The notes beneath the pieces were generated by a model. It did not search any database and had not been told where the DNA came from. It worked only from the letters and a program-made list of their open reading frames with translations. From positions 62,001 through 126,000 of IMG/VR virus record IMGVR_UViG_3300025276_004419: a DNA stretch of 64,000 bases; one strand, given 5' to 3'. The position numbers were made by a program, and so were the translations under genes. Source of the stretch: a virus. Of this stretch, positions 56,958-63,738 are shown piece after piece (positions within the stretch are counted from its first letter, which is position 1; the number at the start of each line of letters is the position of its first letter).

Positions 56958-57429
56958 ATCTTGCTATAGACGCAACCACACCACTTCCTATGTATATATC
57001 TTTAGACATATTATTGAGATGTTTAACGCGGAAATACAATAGCGACCTGGGAAACACAACACGTATCGATTCACTATTGACACGCAATTAATCCACCTAA
57101 TAACCACGTTTTAATGCGCAAGTACGTTCATTATTCGTCGCAACGTGTGGTCGACCCTAGCAACGTGTGATATACAAATATAAACATATAGGTAGCTACG
57201 TAGATTCATATATAGTAGGTGACAAACGTATGGTGTGTTATGTGATCTAGAGATGTGGTGCCGCTAACCCTTATGCGTCGCAAGCCCACCTATTACCTCA
57301 GGTTAACAAAGTATATATGAACACGACTTTTTGCACATCTATTCACAAACATGTGGTGGTGTGACCCGGATATGAACAACACACACGGTGGAGGTAAATA
57401 AAGCACTGGTAAGATATGGGCAACTAAAC
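56958..57429 (+). other. gene-free stretch of unusual composition
   Basis: No convincing open frame is present on either strand. The base composition is higher in G+C than the neighbours (26 of 60 bases at 57121-57180), with many CG pairs. It contains a direct repeat GCAACGTGTG at 57140-57149 and 57160-57169, a second CGTCGCAA at about 57276, the palindrome CTACGTAG at 57196-57203, and several GTGGTG runs. It ends at promoter P13. It could hold a non-coding RNA, a replication or recombination site, or foreign DNA. Confidence 0.5.
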
Positions 57430-57462
57430 TTGGAGACGCAAATCTCCGTTCGTATATTTACG
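57430..57462 (+). promoter_or_regulatory. promoter P13 with spacer hairpin
   Basis: TTG (57430-57432), 20 nt, TATATT (57453-57458), TACGGTATAATAATTAAATA. The spacer contains the hairpin GGAGA-CGCAAA-TCTCC (57432-57447). It drives the gene at 57487. Confidence 0.75.
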
Positions 57463-57486
57463 GTATAATAATTAAATAAAGGTTGT

Positions 57487-57636
57487 ATGGCTAATTTCGA
57501 GGAGTTGATTATTGAAGACATTAAGAATAACATCGCACGTTACGAGAGTGGGGATATTAGTATTAAAACATGTCTACACCTCATATCTGTTTTCACTCAT
57601 CACAACCCTGAATTGGAAAATAATTTGGATACCTGA
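57487..57636 (+). CDS. 49-residue hypothetical protein
   Basis: ATG 57487 to TGA 57634-57636 encodes MANFEELIIEDIKNNIARYE, a helical acidic protein with a CLHLISVFTHH segment. It lies between two promoters, and its 3' end contains the TTGG box of P14. Function unknown. Confidence 0.55.
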   Translation: MANFEELIIEDIKNNIARYESGDISIKTCLHLISVFTHHNPELENNLDT

Positions 57637-57657
57637 GGTACTGTTCGTATATTGATG
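57625..57657 (+). promoter_or_regulatory. promoter P14
   Basis: TTTGGATACC with TTG at 57625-57627, 20 nt, TATATT (57648-57653), then GATGTATAATAAAAAATAA and AAGGTTATG. It overlaps the end of the previous gene and drives the gene at 57678. Confidence 0.75.
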
Positions 57658-57677
57658 TATAATAAAAAATAAAGGTT

Positions 57678-57995
57678 ATGGCATTACGAAGAAACAATGT
57701 GGGTGAGTATAATTATCATTTTAATTTCATAGATGAGACGGGCAGCACTATAGGATTTAATGACGTGTGGGCTAGTAGTAAAAAAATAGCGGTGGCTAGA
57801 GCCAAGGTCATGGAGGATACTCCGGGTTGGAGATGGTACGACGGTAAAACGTACGTTAGCGTTGCAAATGAGGTTACCACTGGTGGACATTGTTATTATA
57901 ATAAGGGTATGTTCATAGATGTTAAATCAATGTATAAGGCAACGCAATCTGATGCGGATCGCATGGCCCAAATCGGGTGGGCGCTAACTAATTAA
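57678..57995 (+). CDS. hypothetical protein
   Basis: The 105-residue protein (MALRRNNVGEYNYHFNFIDE) has a strand-helix pattern with WASSKKIAVARAKVMEDTPG and a Trp-rich segment GWRWYDGKTYV. The pattern of a strand pair and a KxAxxxA helix is seen in small phage proteins. It is followed by the GTAC-rich stretch. Function unknown. Confidence 0.55.
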   Translation: MALRRNNVGEYNYHFNFIDETGSTIGFNDVWASSKKIAVARAKVMEDTPGWRWYDGKTYVSVANEVTTGGHCYYNKGMFIDVKSMYKATQSDADRMAQIGWALTN

Positions 57996-58333
57996 TATAA
58001 TATGGGTGTGAGTAGGTGATACGATGGTAATAACCACGGTGAACGTACTTATAACATACTTATCCAGTACCACATTAACGGGTACGGGTATCTCTATACG
58101 TACCTTATCTATACCGGTGGGGGGAGTAATAATATATAATATCTGGTGTATACGTAATGTGGGCAGTGCGGTGGGCGGCGGTACGCGGTACGCATGATGT
58201 ACATATATCCCATGTACGCCGATATCCATATACGCGGGGTACGGTGGACCCCCGGTGTTCGACGTAAAAACATATCGACTACGATCCTCGACCATCGATT
58301 TAGTATATACTTATATCCCCCACAAATCGAAAC
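57996..58333 (+). other. gene-free, GTAC- and CpG-rich stretch
   Basis: This stretch is far richer in G+C than the rest of the window (35 of 60 bases at 58141-58200). GTAC occurs nine times between 58045 and 58242, where less than one is expected by chance. It includes the tandem GGTACGCGGTACGC (58180-58193), the inverted pair GTACAT/ATGTAC (58199-58217) and C/G runs (CCGGTGGGGGG near 58112, GGACCCCCGG near 58247). Frames open on both strands across it look accidental. An origin, terminus, recombination or RNA element is possible. Confidence 0.6.
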
Positions 58334-58366
58334 GTGTTTCCCAAATAACCCTTTCGTATATTTATA
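58334..58366 (+). promoter_or_regulatory. promoter P15
   Basis: GTG (58334-58336), 20 nt, TATATT (58357-58362), preceded by TTTCG. It lies about 60 bases before the BspA-repeat gene at 58425. Confidence 0.6.
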
Positions 58367-58424
58367 CACGAATACCGAGAGAATCTTTTAAACAAAATTT
58401 CGCACGTCGACAAAAATATATACT

Positions 58425-59435
58425 ATGGCATCTAATTACTCATCCACCGAATTGTTCGGTACCGGATCATTACTTAAAGAAAACTTTACCGCAGGGACTG
58501 AATACAAGATATCGCTCCAGAAAACAGAGGTTAGTGCTTCTACTATTTCTAACACATATCTTATGATGGAAGCTCTTACATTTACAACTCCTGCTCTTCC
58601 TTTATATTTTTCGGGAAGTAGTTATTCAGGATCTAACGTATATGGTGGACAAACCGATAATTATACTCAAGGTATTTATGTTCCCTCAGAAGGTGTTTCC
58701 GAAATTAGGTGGACTCCCGCTATTAACGTAACAGGTGCTAATGTACATTTTAAAGCTACGGGACTTATTAGTGCTTCCATTAGTGTTATTAGTTATGTAT
58801 TTACTACAAAAGCAGAGCTACAAACAGCTGTTAACCTATGGATTTCAGATAACACTTCCGCTCTTGCTACATATGGGGAAATTAATACTTGGGATGTTTT
58901 AGCTATTACAAATATGGATTCTTTATTCCTAAATAAAACAACATTTAATAGTAATATTTCAAATTGGAATGTGACTAACGTGGAAGTAATGGCTAGTATG
59001 TTTGAAGGAGCAACTGCTTTTAATCAACCTATTGGTAGTTGGAATGTGCAACAAAATGGTTCTGCGGTTTCAATGTTTAACGGTGCCACATCATTCAATC
59101 AACCTCTAAATAATTGGGATGTGAGTAATGTTGGAAACTTTCTTAATATGTTTGCAAATGCTGATGCATTCCAACAACCATTAAATTTATGGGAACCAAA
59201 TAGTTTAGGTAATGGATTTGGTCAAGGGTTTATGGGAGTAACTGGTACTTCAACTGCTATAACTTATAATTCACTAGATACTTTATATAATGGTTGGGTT
59301 GTCGATTTCGCAGCATTGCGAACTAATGTAACAATTAGTTTTGGTGATTCAACATTTACCTCAGCAGGATTAGCTGCTAAAAACATATTAATTAACAGTA
59401 AGAATTGGACTATCACTGATGGTGGGCAAGTTTAA
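58425..59435 (+). CDS. BspA-repeat (DUF285) surface or fibre protein
   Basis: The 336-residue protein has a beta-rich N-terminal half and from about residue 170 three to four BspA/DUF285 repeats: SNWNVTNVEVMASMFEGATA, FNQPIGSWNV, MFNGATSFNQPLNNWDVSNV and MFANADAFQQPLNLW. These 25-26-residue leucine-rich-like repeats occur in surface proteins that bind host ligands. With no signal peptide, it is more likely a virion fibre or adhesin than a host surface protein. Confidence 0.85.
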   Translation: MASNYSSTELFGTGSLLKENFTAGTEYKISLQKTEVSASTISNTYLMMEALTFTTPALPLYFSGSSYSGSNVYGGQTDNYTQGIYVPSEGVSEIRWTPAINVTGANVHFKATGLISASISVISYVFTTKAELQTAVNLWISDNTSALATYGEINTWDVLAITNMDSLFLNKTTFNSNISNWNVTNVEVMASMFEGATAFNQPIGSWNVQQNGSAVSMFNGATSFNQPLNNWDVSNVGNFLNMFANADAFQQPLNLWEPNSLGNGFGQGFMGVTGTSTAITYNSLDTLYNGWVVDFAALRTNVTISFGDSTFTSAGLAAKNILINSKNWTITDGGQV

Positions 59436-59456
59436 AAAATAATTAAAAGTAATGCA

Positions 59457-59475
59457 CGGGAAGCTTGGCTTCCCG
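59457..59475 (+). terminator. hairpin overlapping the P16 -33 box
   Basis: CGGGAAG and CTTCCCG form a seven-pair stem with loop CTTGG, 22 bases after the stop of the BspA-repeat gene. The TTG of promoter P16 lies in the loop. Terminator or operator. Confidence 0.6.
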
Positions 59476-59497
59476 GGCTATCTTTCGTATATTTACC
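59465..59497 (+). promoter_or_regulatory. promoter P16
   Basis: TTG (59465-59467), 20 nt, TATATT (59488-59493), TTTACC. A leader stem GGG-CCC (59506-59518) and an A-rich start context ending AAAAGTTATG follow. Confidence 0.75.
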
Positions 59498-59542
59498 ATG
59501 TAAATGGGGTTAGAGCCCAATTATTAATTAAAAATAAAAGTT

Positions 59543-60358
59543 ATGATGTTTTCTTACGACAGTTCAAAAAATGAATTTCTTACAAAGGATGAAATCCGTG
59601 AAACCGCTCCATCTGTGTTCACAAAAGTTGCTTCTTCAACTACTTCTAAGCATTACGTTCACATTTCAACAGAACAAGTAATAGACGATATGTCTTCTTT
59701 AGGATGGAATGTGGTTGATGCAAAACAAGTAAATGCTCGTAAGAATCCAGGATTCCAAAAACATATGGTTGTATTTGGTAATGATGATGTAATAGTAAAT
59801 GGTGATGATGGTGATACTGTAATGCCTAGAATATTGATGACTAATAGTCATGATGGAAAGAATTCATTTAGTTTTAGAGCCGGATTATATCGTTTAGTAT
59901 GTTCGAATGGTTTAGTTATTGCTGATGCCGAGTTCGCTAATATGAAGATCCGCCATATGGGATATGATTTAACAGAGCTTAAAACGGTTATTAACGAGAT
60001 AGTTGAAAAACTTCCACTTACTGTTGAGTGTATGAATAAGCTTAAATCAAAGCAGTTAAGTAAGGAAGAGAAAGCAGAATTTGCTAAAGGTGCACTTGCA
60101 ACTCGTTTAAGTGAAAAAGAACTTTCAAACGTTACTAGTGATCAAATATTAGATCTATTAGAACCAACGAGAGTTGAAGATAAGGGAGATGATATGTGGA
60201 ATGTATTTAATGTAATTCAGGAAAAGATCATTCACGGTATGTTTGATGTGTATGGTGTGAGTGGGAAAGTACGTAAAGCACGTAAAATCAAAAATTTCCG
60301 TCAAGATACAAAAGTAAACCAAGAATTATACCAACTAGCAGTTGATTATGCAGCATAG
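59543..60358 (+). CDS. DUF932-like phage/plasmid protein
   Basis: The 271-residue protein has YVHISTEQVIDDMSSLGWNV, NPGFQKHMVVF, MPRILMTNSHDGKNSFSFRA and GLYRLVCSNGLVIADAE. The order matches the DUF932 family (related to phage/plasmid-like TIGR03299) found in mobile elements. The function is unknown, possibly DNA-related. Two in-frame ATG codons are adjacent at the start. Promoter P16 drives it. Confidence 0.75.
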   Translation: MMFSYDSSKNEFLTKDEIRETAPSVFTKVASSTTSKHYVHISTEQVIDDMSSLGWNVVDAKQVNARKNPGFQKHMVVFGNDDVIVNGDDGDTVMPRILMTNSHDGKNSFSFRAGLYRLVCSNGLVIADAEFANMKIRHMGYDLTELKTVINEIVEKLPLTVECMNKLKSKQLSKEEKAEFAKGALATRLSEKELSNVTSDQILDLLEPTRVEDKGDDMWNVFNVIQEKIIHGMFDVYGVSGKVRKARKIKNFRQDTKVNQELYQLAVDYAA

Positions 60359-60803
60359 AGGAATAGGTAGAGTGATTAGGGAGGTTGAGGACGGTATGTC
60401 CACAATTTCCCAGGTCTCCTCCCCCAATACAATTTGGATCAATGGTAGCTTCGATGTTATGCATGCTGGCCATATTGAGTTGTTTAAATACGCTCGATCA
60501 GTCGGTGATAGGTTAGTAGTTGGAACGGATACCGATGAACGTATACGTGAATTAAAAGGTTCAACACGACCTATTAATAAACAGAAACACCGTTTATCTA
60601 TGTTACGTGCTATTCGATATATCGATGAAGTAGTTACGTTCGGTTCTCTGGAGGAGCAATTACTCCGGATGGAACAGAGCGGAGCTAAAACCTTGGTTAT
60701 TGGGTCGGATTATAGAGGCAAACCCGTAGTGGGTGAAGACCAAATGAAGGTTATTTTCTTTGATAGAGTAGACGACCTTTCTACAACAAATATTGTGTCA
60801 TAA
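60342..60803 (+). CDS. HldE nucleotidyltransferase-domain-like (ADP-heptose synthase)
   Basis: The 153-residue protein has the cytidylyltransferase-type core: TIWINGSFDVMHAGHIELFK with the HxGH motif, ARSVGDRLVVGTDTDERIRE, GSTRPINKQKHRLSMLRAI and DEVVTFGS. This is typical of the RfaE2/HldE domain that makes ADP-D-glycero-beta-D-manno-heptose from the 1-phosphate and ATP. The matching kinase and epimerase genes are 16 kb upstream. It overlaps the DUF932-like gene by 17 bases. Confidence 0.82.
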   Translation: MIMQHRGIGRVIREVEDGMSTISQVSSPNTIWINGSFDVMHAGHIELFKYARSVGDRLVVGTDTDERIRELKGSTRPINKQKHRLSMLRAIRYIDEVVTFGSLEEQLLRMEQSGAKTLVIGSDYRGKPVVGEDQMKVIFFDRVDDLSTTNIVS

Positions 60804-60871
60804 ACGTATATACGTATGTATGGATATTGATTTATTTAAGAGAAAAAGTCGAGTTTATTTAAATTAGAGTT

Positions 60872-61345
60872 ATGGAACGCATTACATTAGATTACGCAAA
60901 ACAATTTATTTCCCTTGATGATGACTTTACGAACAAAACTGTTCAAGATTGTCCTCATTTTACTTTGTCACCTTCACCTAAAGGAGGTGGTTGGGAAACC
61001 GTTACATATTATACTGCCCGTAAACTTGATATGTATGCTAATAGGGGTGGTGATTATGATTCTTGGGTTTATATCTTATCAAACCCTACACAACCCAACC
61101 TTTACAAAATTGGTTATACCAAAAATACCCCTGATGAACGTGCTAAACAGATCTCAAATGCTACAGGTGTAGCTTTACCTTACAAAGTAGAATGGGCTTT
61201 TCACTGTTACGATGGTTTTGGCCTGGAGCAGGAAGTACATCATAAATTAGAGGCTAATAGGTTAAATAGTAATCGTGAATTCTTCCAGATACCTTTAGAA
61301 GAAGCAAAAGCAACCGTGGAAATGCTTGGAGAACGGTATCTTTAG
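60872..61345 (+). CDS. T5orf172/GIY-YIG domain protein
   Basis: The 157-residue protein has SWVYILSNPTQPNLYKIGYT with the YIL...YKIGYT pair, PDERAKQISNATGVALPYKV, GFGLEQEVHHKLEANRLNSN and REFFQIPLEE. This is the T5orf172 form of the GIY-YIG nuclease fold; the Arg (DERA) and Glu (EQEVH) positions are present. It may be a site-specific nuclease. The end of the gene contains the -33 box of P17. Confidence 0.85.
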   Translation: MERITLDYAKQFISLDDDFTNKTVQDCPHFTLSPSPKGGGWETVTYYTARKLDMYANRGGDYDSWVYILSNPTQPNLYKIGYTKNTPDERAKQISNATGVALPYKVEWAFHCYDGFGLEQEVHHKLEANRLNSNREFFQIPLEEAKATVEMLGERYL

Positions 61346-61358
61346 TCGTATATTCACG
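61326..61358 (+). promoter_or_regulatory. promoter P17
   Basis: TTG (61326-61328), 20 nt, TATATT (61349-61354), CACGGTG. A leader stem GGC-GAGA-GCC (61370-61379) and AATAAAGGTTATG follow. Confidence 0.78.
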
Positions 61359-61369
61359 GTGTTGAATAA

Positions 61370-61379
61370 GGCGAGAGCC
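61370..61379 (+). promoter_or_regulatory. leader stem-loop
   Basis: GGC and GCC pair around a GAGA tetraloop in the leader of the gene at 61394. It is the third close copy of this element. Confidence 0.45.
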
Positions 61380-61393
61380 AAAAAATAAAGGTT

Positions 61394-61591
61394 ATGAAGA
61401 ATTTTAAAGATCTTTTAGAAGAAACAATTGCGGAAAATCAAATAGAATCGTTGCTACCTTCGCGGGAATACAGCGAGAATGAGCGCATATACATGCGAGG
61501 CTACAACGCAGCGCTAAGTGATATGCTCGATGATTTTAATAGCGAATTTAGCGAATTTATGAAAACCATATATACTCAATCTTTAAACTAA
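61394..61591 (+). CDS. 65-residue acidic protein
   Basis: The protein (MKNFKDLLEETIAENQIESL) is helical, with ERIYMRGYNAALSDMLDDF in the middle. The Y-x-x-G-Y-N-x-A segment occurs in many small phage proteins. P17 and its leader directly precede it. Function unknown. Confidence 0.6.
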   Translation: MKNFKDLLEETIAENQIESLLPSREYSENERIYMRGYNAALSDMLDDFNSEFSEFMKTIYTQSLN

Positions 61592-61596
61592 AAGTT

Positions 61597-61764
61597 ATGA
61601 ATTACGACGAAATGGATCAAGAATTTACATCTTATGTTGAAATGGCATTTGAATCAGATGAAAGAGTAAAAATTATTTTTGAGGCACTTGCAAACATGCA
61701 AGATCACCCATATGCTTCTCCTAAACTTGCTTTGCAAATTGCAATTGAGGACTTGTCTAAGTAA
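61597..61764 (+). CDS. 55-residue acidic protein
   Basis: ATG 61597 to TAA 61762-61764 encodes MNYDEMDQEFTSYVEMAFES and a helical rest ending IAIEDLSK. The TTG of P18 lies in its 3' end. Function unknown. Confidence 0.55.
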   Translation: MNYDEMDQEFTSYVEMAFESDERVKIIFEALANMQDHPYASPKLALQIAIEDLSK

Positions 61765-61785
61765 AATATTTTTCGTATATTTAAG
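61753..61785 (+). promoter_or_regulatory. promoter P18
   Basis: TTG (61753-61755), 20 nt, TATATT (61776-61781), preceded by TTTCG and followed by TAAGTAAATAAAGAATTATG. It drives the gene at 61799 and perhaps the tRNA genes. Confidence 0.7.
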
Positions 61786-61798
61786 TAAATAAAGAATT

Positions 61799-62002
61799 AT
61801 GAAAACAACAGAACAATACGCTGAGGTATTAAACAGATTATTTGAAATTGAAGAACAAATAGCTGAGCTATGGACTTACCATCCAGAAAATCCTAATGCT
61901 GTTGATGTTGTTATTGAATTTAATGAACTACAACGTGAGGCTTCAACTATTGAGTCGTATCTTCAGGATAACGGTGTTGATTTAGATGTTGACGTGTTTT
62001 AA
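61799..62002 (+). CDS. 67-residue acidic helical protein
   Basis: The protein (MKTTEQYAEVLNRLFEIEEQ) forms a helical hairpin with IEFNELQREASTIESYLQ in the second half. It ends five bases before the tRNA-Ser gene. No family is recognised. Confidence 0.55.
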   Translation: MKTTEQYAEVLNRLFEIEEQIAELWTYHPENPNAVDVVIEFNELQREASTIESYLQDNGVDLDVDVF

Positions 62003-62007
62003 TATTA

Positions 62008-62089
62008 GGAAGAGTGGACAGTGGTCGTCAGACGGTTTTGAAAACCGTTGGGTGTTAAAGCTTTGTAGGTTCGAATCCTATCTCTTCCG
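62008..62089 (+). tRNA. tRNA-Ser (anticodon TGA)
   Basis: GGAAGAG (62008-62014) pairs with CTCTTCC (62082-62088), followed by the discriminator G. The anticodon stem ACGGT/ACCGT holds the loop TTTGAAA, giving anticodon TGA. A long variable arm (TGGGTGTTAAAGCTTTG region) is typical of serine tRNA, and the T arm reads TAGGTTCGAATCCTA. The CCA end is not encoded. Confidence 0.92.
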
Positions 62090-62092
62090 CTT

Positions 62093-62165
62093 GCGAAAGT
62101 AGCTCAGTTGGTAGAGCATGACCTTGCCAAGGTCAGGGTCGCCGGTTCGAATCCGGTCTTTCGCT
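62093..62165 (+). tRNA. tRNA-Gly (anticodon GCC)
   Basis: GCGAAAG (62093-62099) pairs with CTTTCGC (62158-62164), discriminator T. The D arm is AGCTCAGTTGGTAGAGC, the anticodon stem TGACC/GGTCA holds TTGCCAA (anticodon GCC), and the T arm is CCGGTTCGAATCCGG. CCA is not encoded. Confidence 0.95.
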
Positions 62166-62205
62166 CAATTCGCAGTCAGGTGTACACTCAGTTGAGACTG
62201 TAAAG

Positions 62206-62225
62206 AAGGAAGCTTAGGCTTCCTT
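62206..62225. terminator. bidirectional terminator
   Basis: AAGGAAGC (62206-62213) and GCTTCCTT (62218-62225) form an eight-pair stem with loop TTAG; T-runs occur on the right and A-rich bases on the left. It lies between the tRNA genes and the convergent fibre gene and can stop both. Confidence 0.75.
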
Positions 62226-62227
62226 TC

Positions 62228-63631
62228 TTATCCGTCGGTAATTACTGTTGAAAGTTTATATACTTTACCCGAGTTATTATTAACTCGTGTTCCTATAAAT
62301 AGTCTATCGTTAATAACATAAGGCATTACAGCATACCAGGTTCCCGAGAATGTTGTATTATAATGAGTTACACTATTATCACTACAATTTAATCTAGCAA
62401 TTTTTCTATCATCATTCATACACCATATAGAATTTCTAACTGTATCTAATGCAATTGAGGTAGCAGAATTATTATTAGCTCCCCCACCTTCAGAAATTTC
62501 TACAACAGTTACAACATATGTAGAAGCATCAATTACAGCAATTTTAGGTTTACCATTAGTTCCTTCACCACCTATGTAATATTTCCCTGCTGCCGTGTTA
62601 TATATACCATTTCCTAATCTATCCATTCCAGAAATTGAACCGGAACCTATTGTAGCAAGTGTATTAGGATTAAAGATTGTAACCCCACTACTATCAGCAA
62701 ATAATATTTCATCATCATCTGTATTAGCAATACCTATACCAGCAACATTGTTAGCAACAACGGCCATATTAATAGAACCTGAGTAAGCTAAAGTAGCTGT
62801 ATTAAATATGTCTACATATTGACCTAAGGGTACAAATACTTTGTCTGTACTTGATTCAAATACCGGTCTTCTAGTCTGGTTATTACTTGTTCCATGAACT
62901 GTACTTACTTTAGAGGTAGCAGTTTCAGTATCTATATTATATTTTAGTAGATGAGTACCTGTGTTCAGATAAGCATCATTTCTATCAAAATCCATCGCTC
63001 CAACCCCAGCACTTGAAATAGTAGGAAGATATTGGGCACTTTGGCTCACAATATACTTTGTATTTTGTGAAATATTAGATATATCATCCCATATTCCATT
63101 ACCTCTAGCACTACCCATACTATCATTCCAACCAAACATTTTATCTTGTGTAAAGGAATAATCTAAATAATTTTGATAGTATGAACTACCACCGGGAGTT
63201 GTATATAATTGAAAAGTAGCAAAAAATTGTTGAGCAAGTGGAGATTCCCAATTAGTCCAATACCCATTTGCATCTAACCAAATAGCACATTGTGTTCCAT
63301 CATCAAAATCAGGTTCTCCTTGCCTTGCAGGTAAAGTATTTACTCTTGTAACAAATGCCCCTTCATTGTCGGTAGATCCCCAAAATCTAACACTACCTGA
63401 ATCTTGAGGGTAAGGTGGAGTATCTCCTTTAGCGGGCCAATCTGCAGTAGGAACATCTTTTCCAATAATATATTTATTATCTTCATCAGGACCCATCCAC
63501 CAAATTTTACCATCATAATTTAAGTCATAACGTTCAGTAGAAGTAGGAGTTCCTACCCATAAACTACCTGTTTTAGTAGTACCTGTAGGGGGTGTTGTAG
63601 TTGCGTATGTAAACTGTCTTGAAGTTGCCAT
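62228..63631 (-). CDS. probable tail fibre with beta-propeller-like repeats
   Basis: The 467-residue protein starts RQFTYATTTPPTGTTKTGSL, a low-charge Thr-rich segment with WVGTPTSTERYDLNYDGKIW, as in tail fibre starts. The second half has repeated four-strand-like units (for example YVDIFNTATLAYSGSINMAV, GVTIFNPNTLATIGSG, KIAVIDASTYVVTVVEIS and KIARLNCSDNSVTHYN), consistent with a YVTN/NHL-like beta-propeller. It is the only minus-strand gene. An AATATTTATAA motif lies 16 bases before its ATG. Confidence 0.7.
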   Translation of the reverse strand: MATSRQFTYATTTPPTGTTKTGSLWVGTPTSTERYDLNYDGKIWWMGPDEDNKYIIGKDVPTADWPAKGDTPPYPQDSGSVRFWGSTDNEGAFVTRVNTLPARQGEPDFDDGTQCAIWLDANGYWTNWESPLAQQFFATFQLYTTPGGSSYYQNYLDYSFTQDKMFGWNDSMGSARGNGIWDDISNISQNTKYIVSQSAQYLPTISSAGVGAMDFDRNDAYLNTGTHLLKYNIDTETATSKVSTVHGTSNNQTRRPVFESSTDKVFVPLGQYVDIFNTATLAYSGSINMAVVANNVAGIGIANTDDDEILFADSSGVTIFNPNTLATIGSGSISGMDRLGNGIYNTAAGKYYIGGEGTNGKPKIAVIDASTYVVTVVEISEGGGANNNSATSIALDTVRNSIWCMNDDRKIARLNCSDNSVTHYNTTFSGTWYAVMPYVINDRLFIGTRVNNNSGKVYKLSTVITDG

Positions 63632-63646
63632 TTAAATTATGTTTAT

Positions 63647-63657
63647 TTATAAATATT
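63647..63657 (-). promoter_or_regulatory. AATATTTATAA motif, minus strand
   Basis: Read on the minus strand, AATATTTATAA is followed by ATAAACATAATTTAA and the ATG of the fibre gene. The extended site also contains TATAAATA in the direction of the gene, the T4 late promoter core. This is the best candidate for a late promoter here. Confidence 0.45.
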
Positions 63658-63738
63658 AAAAATAATTTGTTTGTTGCACTTTTTATATGTATATTACACA
63701 TTAATACAGGGAATTCCTTAACATAATATTATAAAACT

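Noticed and set aside
57984-58391. Open frames on both strands across the GTAC-rich island
   Set aside because: The translations are rich in Tyr, Ile, Pro and Thr from repeated TAC/GTA triplets, overlap each other on both strands, and have no start context or neighbour overlap like the real genes.
5120-61785. CRISPR array suggested by many similar short repeats
   Set aside because: The repeats are dispersed over 56 kb, each in front of or near a gene start, and there are no regular spacers.
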